Part shown: in pieces, positions 1 through 6,501 of the stretch | Layout: each line of letters begins with the position of its first letter | Position numbering within the stretch: position 1 is the stretch's first letter | Assembly: GCA_040381555.1 (NCBI GenBank) | Contig: JBEIHC010000090.1 | Coordinates: 1 to 11,719, forward strand | DNA length: 11,719 bases | Source: CANHCC01 sp040381555 | GTDB lineage: Bacteria; Bacteroidota; Bacteroidia; J057; RFSG01 | Reading direction: 5' to 3' | The notes under the pieces: generated by a model | What the model was told of the DNA's origin: nothing | Databases searched by the model: none | What the model saw: only the letters and a program-made list of their open reading frames with translations | Position numbers and translations under genes: made by a program

Positions 1-1
1 A

Positions 2-104
2 CGCCTACTCAGCGACCTGGATTTCTTTAAAGAATTTATTTTTTGTTTTTATGATAGTGAAATTTCATTCATCAGAACGAAAGCAACCGGTCGCTGAGTG
101 GGCG
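2..104. repeat. Palindrome A, unit 1 (16-bp arms plus inner hairpin)
   Basis: The left arm 2-17 pairs with the right arm 89-104 over 16 positions, 15 Watson-Crick and one T:G. The 71-nt interval is AT-rich and includes a 7-bp stem, 6-base-loop hairpin at 63-82 with one mismatch (A:C). Unit 2 repeats this at 256-359, where the inner hairpin 318-324/331-337 is perfect and the outer stem carries one C:A mismatch. Confidence 0.8.
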
Positions 105-138
105 CCAGAATTATTTTTATCATTTCATTTATTTGGGA

Positions 139-229
139 GGCGCCTAATCGAAGCGCCGGTGGGGGGAATGAAGGAATTCCAATATTTTTTTTCTAAGAAT
201 TGAAATGCCCGGCGCTTCGATACGGCGGC
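139..229. repeat. Palindrome B, unit 1
   Basis: Arms 147-159 and 209-221 are perfectly complementary over 13 bp. After a 2x2 mismatch they continue for 4 bp more (141-144 with 224-227). The enclosed spacer is 49 nt. In unit 2 (395-461) the arms are kept, with one T:G pair, but the spacer is only 25 nt and contains its own ATGAA/TTCAT dyad. Most of the 22-bp length difference between the units comes from this spacer. Confidence 0.75.
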
Positions 230-689
230 AGCATAATTGTATCCTGAATTAATGACGCCTACTCAGCGACCTGGGTTTCGTTAAATAATTTATTTTTTTG
301 TTATTGTAGAAATGGAGTTTCGTTCATCAGAACGAAAGCAACCGGTCACTGAGTGGGCGCCAGAATTCTATTCATAATTTCATTTTATTGGGGAGGCGCC
401 TAATCGAAGTGCCGGTGGTGGGAATGAATTATTTCATAGCCCGGCGCTTCGATACGGCGGTAGCATACCTGTATCCCAAAATAAGGACGCCTACTCAGCG
501 ACCTGGGTTTTGTTCATCAATTTATTTTTTAGTTTTAAAGAAAAGATACATAAGACTTGTCTTTAAAAACCTTTTTCACCAAGTTTTTATTTCCCGTCAC
601 CCAACAATTGATACCGTAATCGCCTTTAAAGAGTATGCGAGGCTTATCAATTTAGCTTGCACTTATCTTTAAATTAAATAAAATGTATC

Positions 690-722
690 GGAAAAATTTG
701 GAATCAGATTCCAATTTTTTCC
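690..722. other. 33-bp near-perfect palindrome
   Basis: Positions 690-705 and 707-722 are inverted copies around a central A, with one mismatch among 16 pairs. The core is GGAATC-A-GATTCC and the outer part is a run of A on one side and T on the other. The one-base centre and the A/T-tract flanks suit either a bidirectional terminator or a site for a dimeric DNA-binding protein. The sequence alone cannot separate these. Confidence 0.55.
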
Positions 723-736
723 AACTCAAAGCGCCG

Positions 737-765
737 TGAAAAGAAGAGGTCCCTTCAACAAAGGG
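737..765 (-). terminator. Candidate terminator of the radA-yvlD transcript
   Basis: Read on the minus strand, a CCCTT/AAGGG stem (765-761 with 755-751, loop of 5) is followed by a pyrimidine-rich stretch ending in TCTTCTTTT (747-739). It lies about 100 bp past the yvlD stop codon. The stem is only 5 bp and the T-tract is interrupted, so this is a weak candidate. Confidence 0.3.
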
Positions 766-863
766 GGGACATTACAATTGAGTATGCCTGCATTTTTAAC
801 TTGAAATACCTAGTGTACCAGCGCCTATATAGGTGGAGATCTTTAACACGCTCCTTGTCTCCC

Positions 864-1217
864 CTACTTCCCCTCCTCCTCCTTCAATACCGCATCGGCT
901 ATGGTACTGACCAGGGAAATACAAGCTGAGGCAATTAAGGCCCAAAAGAAGGAGTCTAAATGAAAGCCATCCACCATGGCCTCTACTAAAAGGAGCATGA
1001 GGGCATTTATTACCCAAAGAAATAATCCCAGGGTGAGAATAATTAAGGGAATAGAAAATAAGGTCAAAAAAGGTTTTACCAATAGATTGACCAATCCCAG
1101 GGCGAAGGCTACCCAGAGTGTAGTGGAGAAAGAATCTACCCAAACGCCAGGGAGAAATTGGGCACATAGCCAAACGCCCAAAGATACGGCAAGCCATTTT
1201 AATAGTAATTTCATCAT
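864..1217 (-). CDS. Phage holin family / YvlD-like small membrane protein
   Basis: This 117-residue integral membrane protein is mostly hydrophobic, with helices at about residues 3-22, 31-48, 50-78 and 88-106 and a short charged C-terminus (KEEEGK). The middle segment, with GLVNLLVKP at 41-49 and a TLGLFLWVINAL-type helix at 62-73, is typical of the PF04020 family (Phage_holin_4_2, including Bacillus YvlD), and full length fits. Despite the family name, most members are chromosomal and not part of a lysis cassette; their role is poorly known. The ATG at 1217-1215 overlaps the radA TGA (1216-1214) as ATGA, so it is probably translated by coupling after radA. A second ATG directly follows and cannot be excluded as the start. 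No Shine-Dalgarno is visible. Confidence 0.85.
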   Translation of the reverse strand: MMKLLLKWLAVSLGVWLCAQFLPGVWVDSFSTTLWVAFALGLVNLLVKPFLTLFSIPLIILTLGLFLWVINALMLLLVEAMVDGFHLDSFFWALIASACISLVSTIADAVLKEEEGK

Positions 1218-2569
1218 GAGAATACGGAGGCGAAAATTTCTTGAATTTTAATAAATGCATGCACTTCCATTCCTCCGCCTGATTTAACTGACTTCAAAGG
1301 TCCGGCAGCATAAAATCTCGTGAAGCCTAATTTATCGGCTTCCCCAATTCTTTGATCTATCCGATTGACTGGCCTAACTTCTCCTGTCAATCCCACTTCT
1401 GCTGCGAATACGGTTTCCTTGCCAATGGGAATATCATGTAAAGAAGAAACAATGGCCAGACAAACCGCCAAATCCAAAGCCGGATCTTCGGTTTTAATCC
1501 CACCGGTAATATTGAGAAATACATCCTTATCCCCCAACTTAAATCCGCAGCGTTTTTCCAATACGGCAAGCAGCATATGTAACCTTCTGGAATCATAGCC
1601 GGTTGCACTGCGCTGGGCATTTCCATACGAAGTGGTGCTCACTAATGCCTGCACTTCTAGCAAAAAAGGACGACTGCCTTCGAGTGTAGCACCCACCGCC
1701 ACACCCGGATTCTGTCCGGCAGAGGGACTTAAAAATATTCCGGAAGGATTGCTGACGGGCTTTAACCCGGAAGCTTGCATTTCATAAATACCTAGGTCGA
1801 GCGTAGAGCCAAAACGATTTTTAAGGGTCCGGACAATTCGGTATTGATGGTGACGATCGCCCTCAAAAGCCAGTACCGTATCAACAATATGCTCCAGCAC
1901 TTTGGGACCTGCCAACGAACCGTCCTTGGTAATATGCCCAACCAGAAAAACGGGTATTCCGGTGGATTTAGAAAATTGCATAATTTTTCCGGCACACTCC
2001 CGCACTTGTGAAACGGTTCCGGGTGCTGCTTCTAAGGCGGAAGTATATAAAGTTTGAATAGAATCCACTACCCAAACCGAAGGCTGGATTTTTTGAACAT
2101 ATTCCAGAACAGGCTCCAATTGATTTTCGTTGAGTATCCATAAATCAGGATTGCCCCCCGGAAGTCTTTCAGCGCGCATGCGAATTTGGGCTTCACTCTC
2201 CTCTCCACTCACATATAACACAGGCAAACCGGATAGCTGCATGCTGAGTTGAAGGAGTAAAGTAGATTTTCCGATACCAGGTTCTCCCCCCAGCAAAATC
2301 AAAGACCCTGGAACAATGCCCCCTCCCAATACCCGATTCAGTTCTTCATCCGCAGTTTGGAGTCGTATGCCTGGACCGGTCTCAATTTCATCCAATCGCT
2401 TTGGAACAGAGGGCGTTATTTGAATTGCAGCAGGTGTCACTTTCCTTCCCGGATCATTAATTTCTTCGAGCAGGGTATTCCATTCCCCACAACCTTTACA
2501 GCGCCCCTGCCATTTTTCGTGGCGGGTGCCACAAGAGGAGCAGACGAAAACAGATTTAGCTTTTGCCAT
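1214..2569 (-). CDS. radA: DNA repair protein RadA (Sms)
   Basis: RadA is a RecA-like ATPase that acts in homologous recombination, driving branch migration of recombination intermediates. At 451 residues the protein has the usual full length. It shows an N-terminal C4 zinc finger (Cys10, 13, 24, 27), a Walker A loop GEPGIGKST at 95-103, a Walker B strand ending in Asp169 (VWVVDS), GHITK at 211-215, and the RadA-specific KNRFG motif at 250-254. The C-terminal third (about 280-451) is the Lon-protease-like domain (TGGIKTEDPALDLAV, 355-369), which lacks proteolytic function in this family. The ATG at 2569 places the zinc finger at the expected distance from the N-terminus. The gene diverges from the operon at 2669 across 99 bp and its stop overlaps the downstream yvlD-like start. 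Confidence 0.97.
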   Translation of the reverse strand: MAKAKSVFVCSSCGTRHEKWQGRCKGCGEWNTLLEEINDPGRKVTPAAIQITPSVPKRLDEIETGPGIRLQTADEELNRVLGGGIVPGSLILLGGEPGIGKSTLLLQLSMQLSGLPVLYVSGEESEAQIRMRAERLPGGNPDLWILNENQLEPVLEYVQKIQPSVWVVDSIQTLYTSALEAAPGTVSQVRECAGKIMQFSKSTGIPVFLVGHITKDGSLAGPKVLEHIVDTVLAFEGDRHHQYRIVRTLKNRFGSTLDLGIYEMQASGLKPVSNPSGIFLSPSAGQNPGVAVGATLEGSRPFLLEVQALVSTTSYGNAQRSATGYDSRRLHMLLAVLEKRCGFKLGDKDVFLNITGGIKTEDPALDLAVCLAIVSSLHDIPIGKETVFAAEVGLTGEVRPVNRIDQRIGEADKLGFTRFYAAGPLKSVKSGGGMEVHAFIKIQEIFASVFS

Positions 2570-2577
2570 ATGAAAGG

Positions 2578-2585
2578 CAAATTAC
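2578..2585 (-). promoter_or_regulatory. Possible radA promoter -7 element
   Basis: On the minus strand GTAATTTG lies 8 bp before the radA ATG. It resembles the Bacteroidota TAnnTTTG box with one base missing from the spacer. I see no convincing TTTG at the right distance upstream, so support is weak. If real, the radA mRNA leader is only a few bases long. Confidence 0.25.
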
Positions 2586-2598
2586 AGAGGTTTTGGGT

Positions 2599-2644
2599 TA
2601 GATGCTAACAGGGGAGTAGATGCTAACGGGGGATAGATGCAAAC
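2599..2644. repeat. Three short direct repeats in the divergent intergenic region
   Basis: TAGATGCTAAC occurs at 2599-2609 and 2617-2627, and TAGATGCAAAC at 2634-2644, spaced 18 and 17 bp. The first two are followed by a G-rich tract (AGGGGA, GGGGGA). The first copy sits in a small dyad, GTTAG-ATG-CTAAC (2597-2609). The roughly helical-turn multiples and the position between two divergent starts suggest an operator or a small minisatellite. Both are inference. Confidence 0.6.
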
Positions 2645-2656
2645 CGAAAACACTCG

Positions 2657-2664
2657 TATCTTCG
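2657..2664 (+). promoter_or_regulatory. Candidate Bacteroidota -7 box for the TMTC-like operon
   Basis: TATCTTCG matches the Bacteroidota TAnnTTTG consensus at 5 of its 6 fixed positions. It ends 4 bases before the ATG at 2669, so transcription would begin at or next to the start codon. No TTTG/TTG -33 element is evident upstream, where the third direct repeat lies instead. Since all later operon genes overlap or abut, this is the only obvious place for the operon's promoter. Confidence 0.4.
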
Positions 2665-2668
2665 CAGT

Positions 2669-4597
2669 ATGGGAAAATCAAAATCTACCCAAGGCTATTT
2701 CAATCCACTCCAGAGCCATTCTGGCATATTCGTCCTGCTTGGAATTTCGGCTTTTTTCTGGTTCCCCTCCCTCCAAAATGGATTCACTAACTGGGATGAC
2801 CATGTCTATCTGACCGACAATCCCCTGGTTAAAAATCTCAGCTGGAAAAATATCCGGGAAATTTTTTCTTCCTTACTCATGGGAAATTACCACCCATTAG
2901 TCCCCCTGAGTTATGCCCTAGAGCATAGTCTAGTAGGACTTAACCCCTTCCTCTATCACCTAGACAACCTCTTACTCCATTTTGGAAACACTTACCTCCT
3001 CTACCTGATTCTGCACCGTCTGACCAACAGCATTCCCGGTAGCCTTGCAGGAGCAACTCTGTTTGCCCTTCACCCCATTCATGTGGAATCCGTTGCCTGG
3101 GTAACTGAACGAAAAGATGTGCTGTACACCCTATTCTTCCTCCTCGCTACCTTAAAATGGCTGGACTTCAAAACGAATGGAAGCAAGAAAGCCTATTTCT
3201 ATAGTATTCTATTCTTTGTACTTTCCTGCCTATCCAAAGGAATGGCTGTTGTTTGGCCATTTTGCTTAATTCTGATAGAACTGATTCCGGAATGGGGAAA
3301 AACAACTGGGGGATTGGCTTGGGCTAAATTCCTAAAATACCTACCCTCCTTAGCAATCCCCTTGATACTCGGAATCGGCTTTGGTATCCTCACAGTTATT
3401 GCTCAAAGAAGCGAAGGAGCAGTGCGTACTGAATCTCCTTTTTTATTTCCAGATAATATTCTCATAGCTTCTAGAAGTATTTTATTTTATTTAGAAAAAA
3501 CAATTGCTCCATTCGGGCTGTCAGCCTTTTACCCTTATCCTGAACCTCCGAGAACATTTCCGACTTACTGGTACCTCTCTCCTGCGCTATTAGTGGGATA
3601 TATCACTTTAATTTTTCTATTAATTCGCAAAAATCTATACCCCCTTGTATCTGGTCTGGGATTATATTTCATTATCATTTTTCCGGTGAGCCAAATTTTG
3701 CCTGTTGGGAGTGCCTTTGCTGCTGACAGATATTTTTATTTAGCCTCCATTGGCATCTGTCTTTTTCTGGCGTATTTATGGAAGCATTATGAAAACCAAA
3801 TTAACACACAAAATGGTCTAATTATATTAACAATCCTAACTGTTTCATGGGGTGTGATGACTTGGAAGCGAAGTACCATTTGGAAAAATACGGAAACCCT
3901 CTTCTTAGATGTAATCAAAACCTATCCCAATGTTCCTGTAGCTTATAATAATATTGGTAATGTATATGAAGTAAAAAAAGAGTATCAAACTGCCAAAGGA
4001 TGGTATTTACAATCTGTGGATGTTAAGCCCAATTATCCGGAAGGCTTAATGAATATGGGCGTGGTATATGAGCGCTTGTTACAATATGATTCAGCTCTGT
4101 ATTATTATTATAAATTAAAAGAATATCACCCCAATCACCCCAAAATCCATAATGTTATTGCGAATGCTTCCAATAAATATGGGAATCGTATGCGAGAAGC
4201 TGGTAATTGGGCATTAGCGGATAGCTTATTTAAATTATCCATTCAATGGGATAAAACCTATGCAGAAGCTTGGAATAATCAGGGAAATTTAGCCTTTAGC
4301 TTGGGTAATGCAAGCGCTGGAATTTATTATTTACAAGAGGCTGTTCGACTTCGGCCTAACTATGCTGAAGCATGGAGCAATCTAGGAAGTATATATGGTT
4401 CAGGAGGAAAAATAGACAGTGCGGTATATTGCTTTCAGCAAGCCGTTCAAAAGAATTCCGAATATGGCCCTGCCTGGTTTAATCTAGGATATGCCCTTCG
4501 ATTAACTGGAAAAGAAAAGGAGGGAATTCAGGCCATTCAAAAAGCCGCAGCACTAGGTCATCCACCTGCACAACAATTCTTACAATCCGCAAAATGA
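2669..4597 (+). CDS. TMTC-like GT-C glycosyltransferase with TPR domain, paralog 1
   Basis: This 642-residue inner-membrane protein has about 11-12 predicted transmembrane helices over residues 19-400, then roughly six TPR repeats over 420-632. The membrane part has an acidic pair in the first extracytoplasmic loop (NWDD, Asp43-Asp44), MGNYHP at 71-76, HPIHVESVAW at 135-144 leading into ERKD (147-150), LSKGMA at 188-193, SAFYPYP at 285-291 and ADRY at 352-355. This layout matches TMTC proteins, GT-C O-mannosyltransferases of animals, whose loop-1 acidic residue is thought to be catalytic. By analogy it may transfer a sugar from a polyprenyl-phosphate donor to protein, with the TPR arm binding acceptor or partner. 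Donor and acceptor are unknown, and many bacterial relatives are annotated only as TPR proteins. It heads the operon. Its stop overlaps the next start by 4 bp (ATGA). Confidence 0.8.
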   Translation: MGKSKSTQGYFNPLQSHSGIFVLLGISAFFWFPSLQNGFTNWDDHVYLTDNPLVKNLSWKNIREIFSSLLMGNYHPLVPLSYALEHSLVGLNPFLYHLDNLLLHFGNTYLLYLILHRLTNSIPGSLAGATLFALHPIHVESVAWVTERKDVLYTLFFLLATLKWLDFKTNGSKKAYFYSILFFVLSCLSKGMAVVWPFCLILIELIPEWGKTTGGLAWAKFLKYLPSLAIPLILGIGFGILTVIAQRSEGAVRTESPFLFPDNILIASRSILFYLEKTIAPFGLSAFYPYPEPPRTFPTYWYLSPALLVGYITLIFLLIRKNLYPLVSGLGLYFIIIFPVSQILPVGSAFAADRYFYLASIGICLFLAYLWKHYENQINTQNGLIILTILTVSWGVMTWKRSTIWKNTETLFLDVIKTYPNVPVAYNNIGNVYEVKKEYQTAKGWYLQSVDVKPNYPEGLMNMGVVYERLLQYDSALYYYYKLKEYHPNHPKIHNVIANASNKYGNRMREAGNWALADSLFKLSIQWDKTYAEAWNNQGNLAFSLGNASAGIYYLQEAVRLRPNYAEAWSNLGSIYGSGGKIDSAVYCFQQAVQKNSEYGPAWFNLGYALRLTGKEKEGIQAIQKAAALGHPPAQQFLQSAK

Positions 4598-6501
4598 AAA
4601 ATACTGCCAAACCGAGTATTCCGGATTTATTGACACAGCCTGAAAATCAAAAAATTCAGTTGGTTATTATTGCCCTGCTCTCCTTCTTGGTCATGTCGCC
4701 TGCCTTATTAAATGGATTCACCTATTGGGATGACCATTTATATGTTTCAGAAAATCCCAATATTCGAAGCTTGTCCAATATTCCAGGATTTTTCTCCGAA
4801 TATTTAATGGGGAATTATCATCCTTTTGTACCCCTTACTTATACATTGGAATATCTACTATTTGGACTAAAACCTTGGGTAGTAATTTTAAACAATATTT
4901 TGTTGCATTGTTTAAATGCGATATTGGTCTATTGGCTGATAATCCGATATACTAATAAGATCTTCCCGGCATTTCTAGCAGCCCTGGCATTTGGCATTCA
5001 TCCCTTACATGTAGAATCCGTAGTATGGATATCCGAGAGAAAAGATGTTTTATATACTGCCTTTTTCCTAGGAGGATTACTGGCATGGGAAAAAGGAGCA
5101 ACTACTGGAAAAATCCAATTTAAAATTTACGCCTACTTATTATTTGTGGCATCCTGCTTTTCAAAAGGTCAGGCAGTAGTTTTCCCCTTAATATTAATAT
5201 TGGCTGATCTTTGGAGAATAAAAGACTTCAAAAAAATAAATTGGCTAGATAAAATTCCATTTCTTTTAACCGCCCTACTTTTCGGTCTCGTAGCCATTTA
5301 TGCTCAAGGATCTGAAGGGGCTGTAAAAACACAAAACACCTTTAAATTTCCGGATAACTTCTTAGCAGCCTCTTGGGGATTTATTTTCTATTTAAGAAAA
5401 ATGATTCTTCCTTGGCCTCTTTCAGCCTTTTACCCTTACCCAGACATTACAAAACCCTATCCACTGTATTTTTGGATTGCCCCTCCATTAGTTGCACTGG
5501 TGCTCTATCTGGTATGGAAATTCCGTAAACAAGCACCGGAATGGATATGGGCCATAGGATTTTATTCTGTCAGCATTTTTTTAGTATTACAATTACTGCC
5601 TGTAGGACGCGCTATTACCGCCGATCGATATTTCTACATACCCTCCATCGGATTATTTATGGCATTAGGTATTACCGCGGAAAAATATTTACAGAGCAAT
5701 AAAGCCAATCTAACAAAAATCCTTCTGCTCCTTACCTGCCTGAGCTGGATGGGTATTTCTGCCTATCGTAGTACAAGATGGAAAGATACGGAAACCCTCT
5801 TTCGGGATGTACTTAAATCCTATCCCGGGGAATCGGTGGCGTTGAACAATATTGCCACAATGCTGGCAATGGATAAAAAATACGATGAGGCATTAAAATA
5901 TTATGAAGAAACAGTCCGAAATAATCCGCATCACATAGAAGGGGTATATAATATAGGGGTTTTGTATGATGAAACAAACAGATATGGGCAATCAGTAGAA
6001 TGGTTTGACCGGGTATTCAGAATGGACTCCAGCTATAAAGATATTCGGGCAAAATTAGCCTTAGCACATAATAAATGGGGAAATCAATTAAAAGACCAAG
6101 GGGATTTTGAAAATTCCGGAAAAGAATATTCCATCGCAATAGACATTAATCCAGAATTTGCAGAAGCTTGGAGCAACAGAGGGAATCAACTATTTTTTCA
6201 GAAAGAATATGCTGAGGCTAAAAACTATTTCCAACAGGCGCTCCAATTAAAACCAGATTTTGCAGAAGCTTGGAGTAATTTAGGGAGTCTATATGCTACG
6301 CAAAATATTTTAGACAGTGCGTTAATCTGTTTTAAGAAATCCACTGAAATTAATCCTGAATATGCACCCGGATATTTTAATGAGGGTTATGCCAAATTAG
6401 TTACCGGAAAAACCGAAGAGGCTATAACCTTATTTAAAAAATCGGCCAGTTTAGGTCATGTACCTGCTGTCAAACAACTAGAATCCATGGGTATCCGATG
6501 A
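4594..6501 (+). CDS. TMTC-like GT-C glycosyltransferase with TPR domain, paralog 2
   Basis: This 635-residue protein is collinear with the preceding one along its whole length. The shared signatures are YWDD (Asp46-Asp47), MGNYHP (72-77), HPLHVESVVWISERKD (136-151), FSKGQA (189-194), SAFYPYP (277-283) and TADRYFY (342-348). About six TPRs span 412-625, including the near-repeated EAWSNRGN and EAWSNLGS modules (524-531, 558-565). The N-terminal 20 residues are polar, probably cytoplasmic, with the first helix at about 21-39. Short identical DNA stretches shared with paralog 1, such as TCAGCCTTTTACCCTTA, support origin by gene duplication. It starts within the previous stop codon and its own stop overlaps the next start (ATGA), so coupled translation and roughly equal production are likely. 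Function is the same inference as for paralog 1. Distinct acceptor preference is possible but not shown. Confidence 0.8.
   Translation: MKNTAKPSIPDLLTQPENQKIQLVIIALLSFLVMSPALLNGFTYWDDHLYVSENPNIRSLSNIPGFFSEYLMGNYHPFVPLTYTLEYLLFGLKPWVVILNNILLHCLNAILVYWLIIRYTNKIFPAFLAALAFGIHPLHVESVVWISERKDVLYTAFFLGGLLAWEKGATTGKIQFKIYAYLLFVASCFSKGQAVVFPLILILADLWRIKDFKKINWLDKIPFLLTALLFGLVAIYAQGSEGAVKTQNTFKFPDNFLAASWGFIFYLRKMILPWPLSAFYPYPDITKPYPLYFWIAPPLVALVLYLVWKFRKQAPEWIWAIGFYSVSIFLVLQLLPVGRAITADRYFYIPSIGLFMALGITAEKYLQSNKANLTKILLLLTCLSWMGISAYRSTRWKDTETLFRDVLKSYPGESVALNNIATMLAMDKKYDEALKYYEETVRNNPHHIEGVYNIGVLYDETNRYGQSVEWFDRVFRMDSSYKDIRAKLALAHNKWGNQLKDQGDFENSGKEYSIAIDINPEFAEAWSNRGNQLFFQKEYAEAKNYFQQALQLKPDFAEAWSNLGSLYATQNILDSALICFKKSTEINPEYAPGYFNEGYAKLVTGKTEEAITLFKKSASLGHVPAVKQLESMGIR

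Larger units (their letters stand above)
1..536. repeat. Tandem array of REP/BIME-like double-palindrome units
   Basis: Units begin at 1, 255 and 487 with the same 17 bases (ACGCCTACTCAGCGACC), giving spacings of 254 and 232 bp. The third copy is recognisable only to about 536. Each full unit carries two long inverted repeats. Palindrome A pairs 2-17 with 89-104 (unit 1) and 256-271 with 344-359 (unit 2). Palindrome B pairs 141-159 with 209-227 and 397-415 with 441-459, each with a 2x2 internal mismatch. A small hairpin sits inside A (63-82 and 318-337). Half-motifs GGTCGCTGAG and TCGAAGCGCC alternate in orientation, which from memory resembles the abundant bacterial REP family with CTTCGA and CTCAGCGACC halves; that assignment is inference. 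GC-rich arms alternate with AT-rich spacers. The array is open at the left edge, so the copy number is unknown. I see no plausible protein in it. Confidence 0.85.
537..863. other. AT-rich intergenic region between the repeat array and the yvlD-like gene
   Basis: This 327-bp stretch has no convincing gene. An open frame across 388-672 on the plus strand begins inside palindrome B and reads through repeat DNA, so I do not call it. The region holds a 12-bp dyad at 552-563 (AAGACTTGTCTT), the 33-bp near-palindrome at 690-722, a terminator-like stem at 751-765 and a 10-bp palindrome at 824-833 (CCTATATAGG). It lies downstream of the leftward pair, so termination of that transcript is its only clear expected role. 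Confidence 0.6.

Noticed and set aside
63..82. CTGATGA followed closely by GAAA on the minus strand, a hammerhead-ribozyme-like core (also 318-337)
   Set aside because: There is no stem II between the core halves, no evident cleavage site or flanking helices, and the bases are better explained as the 7-bp hairpin stem and loop.
1..536. CRISPR array or integron attC cassettes
   Set aside because: Units are over 230 bp with conserved spacers, unlike CRISPR, and there are no cassette genes, integrase or core-site motifs such as GTTRRRY at unit ends.
388..672. Plus-strand open frame of 94 codons
   Set aside because: It starts inside palindrome B, crosses the third repeat copy and the unrelated flank, and has no recognisable domain; it looks like chance openness in AT-rich DNA.
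864..1217. Prophage lysis gene because of the holin family name
   Set aside because: No endolysin or other phage gene is nearby, and PF04020 members are common chromosomal membrane proteins.
796..1260. Minus-strand open frame of 154 codons overlapping the holin-like gene
   Set aside because: It is an alternate frame of the yvlD-like gene and the radA end. The 864-1217 frame matches a known family and this one gives low-complexity protein without a domain.
2669..3420. Higher GC in the first part of paralog 1, suggesting a recombination boundary
   Set aside because: Hand counts by 60-base line fluctuate between about 35 and 55 percent with overlap between the two parts, so no clear boundary can be claimed.
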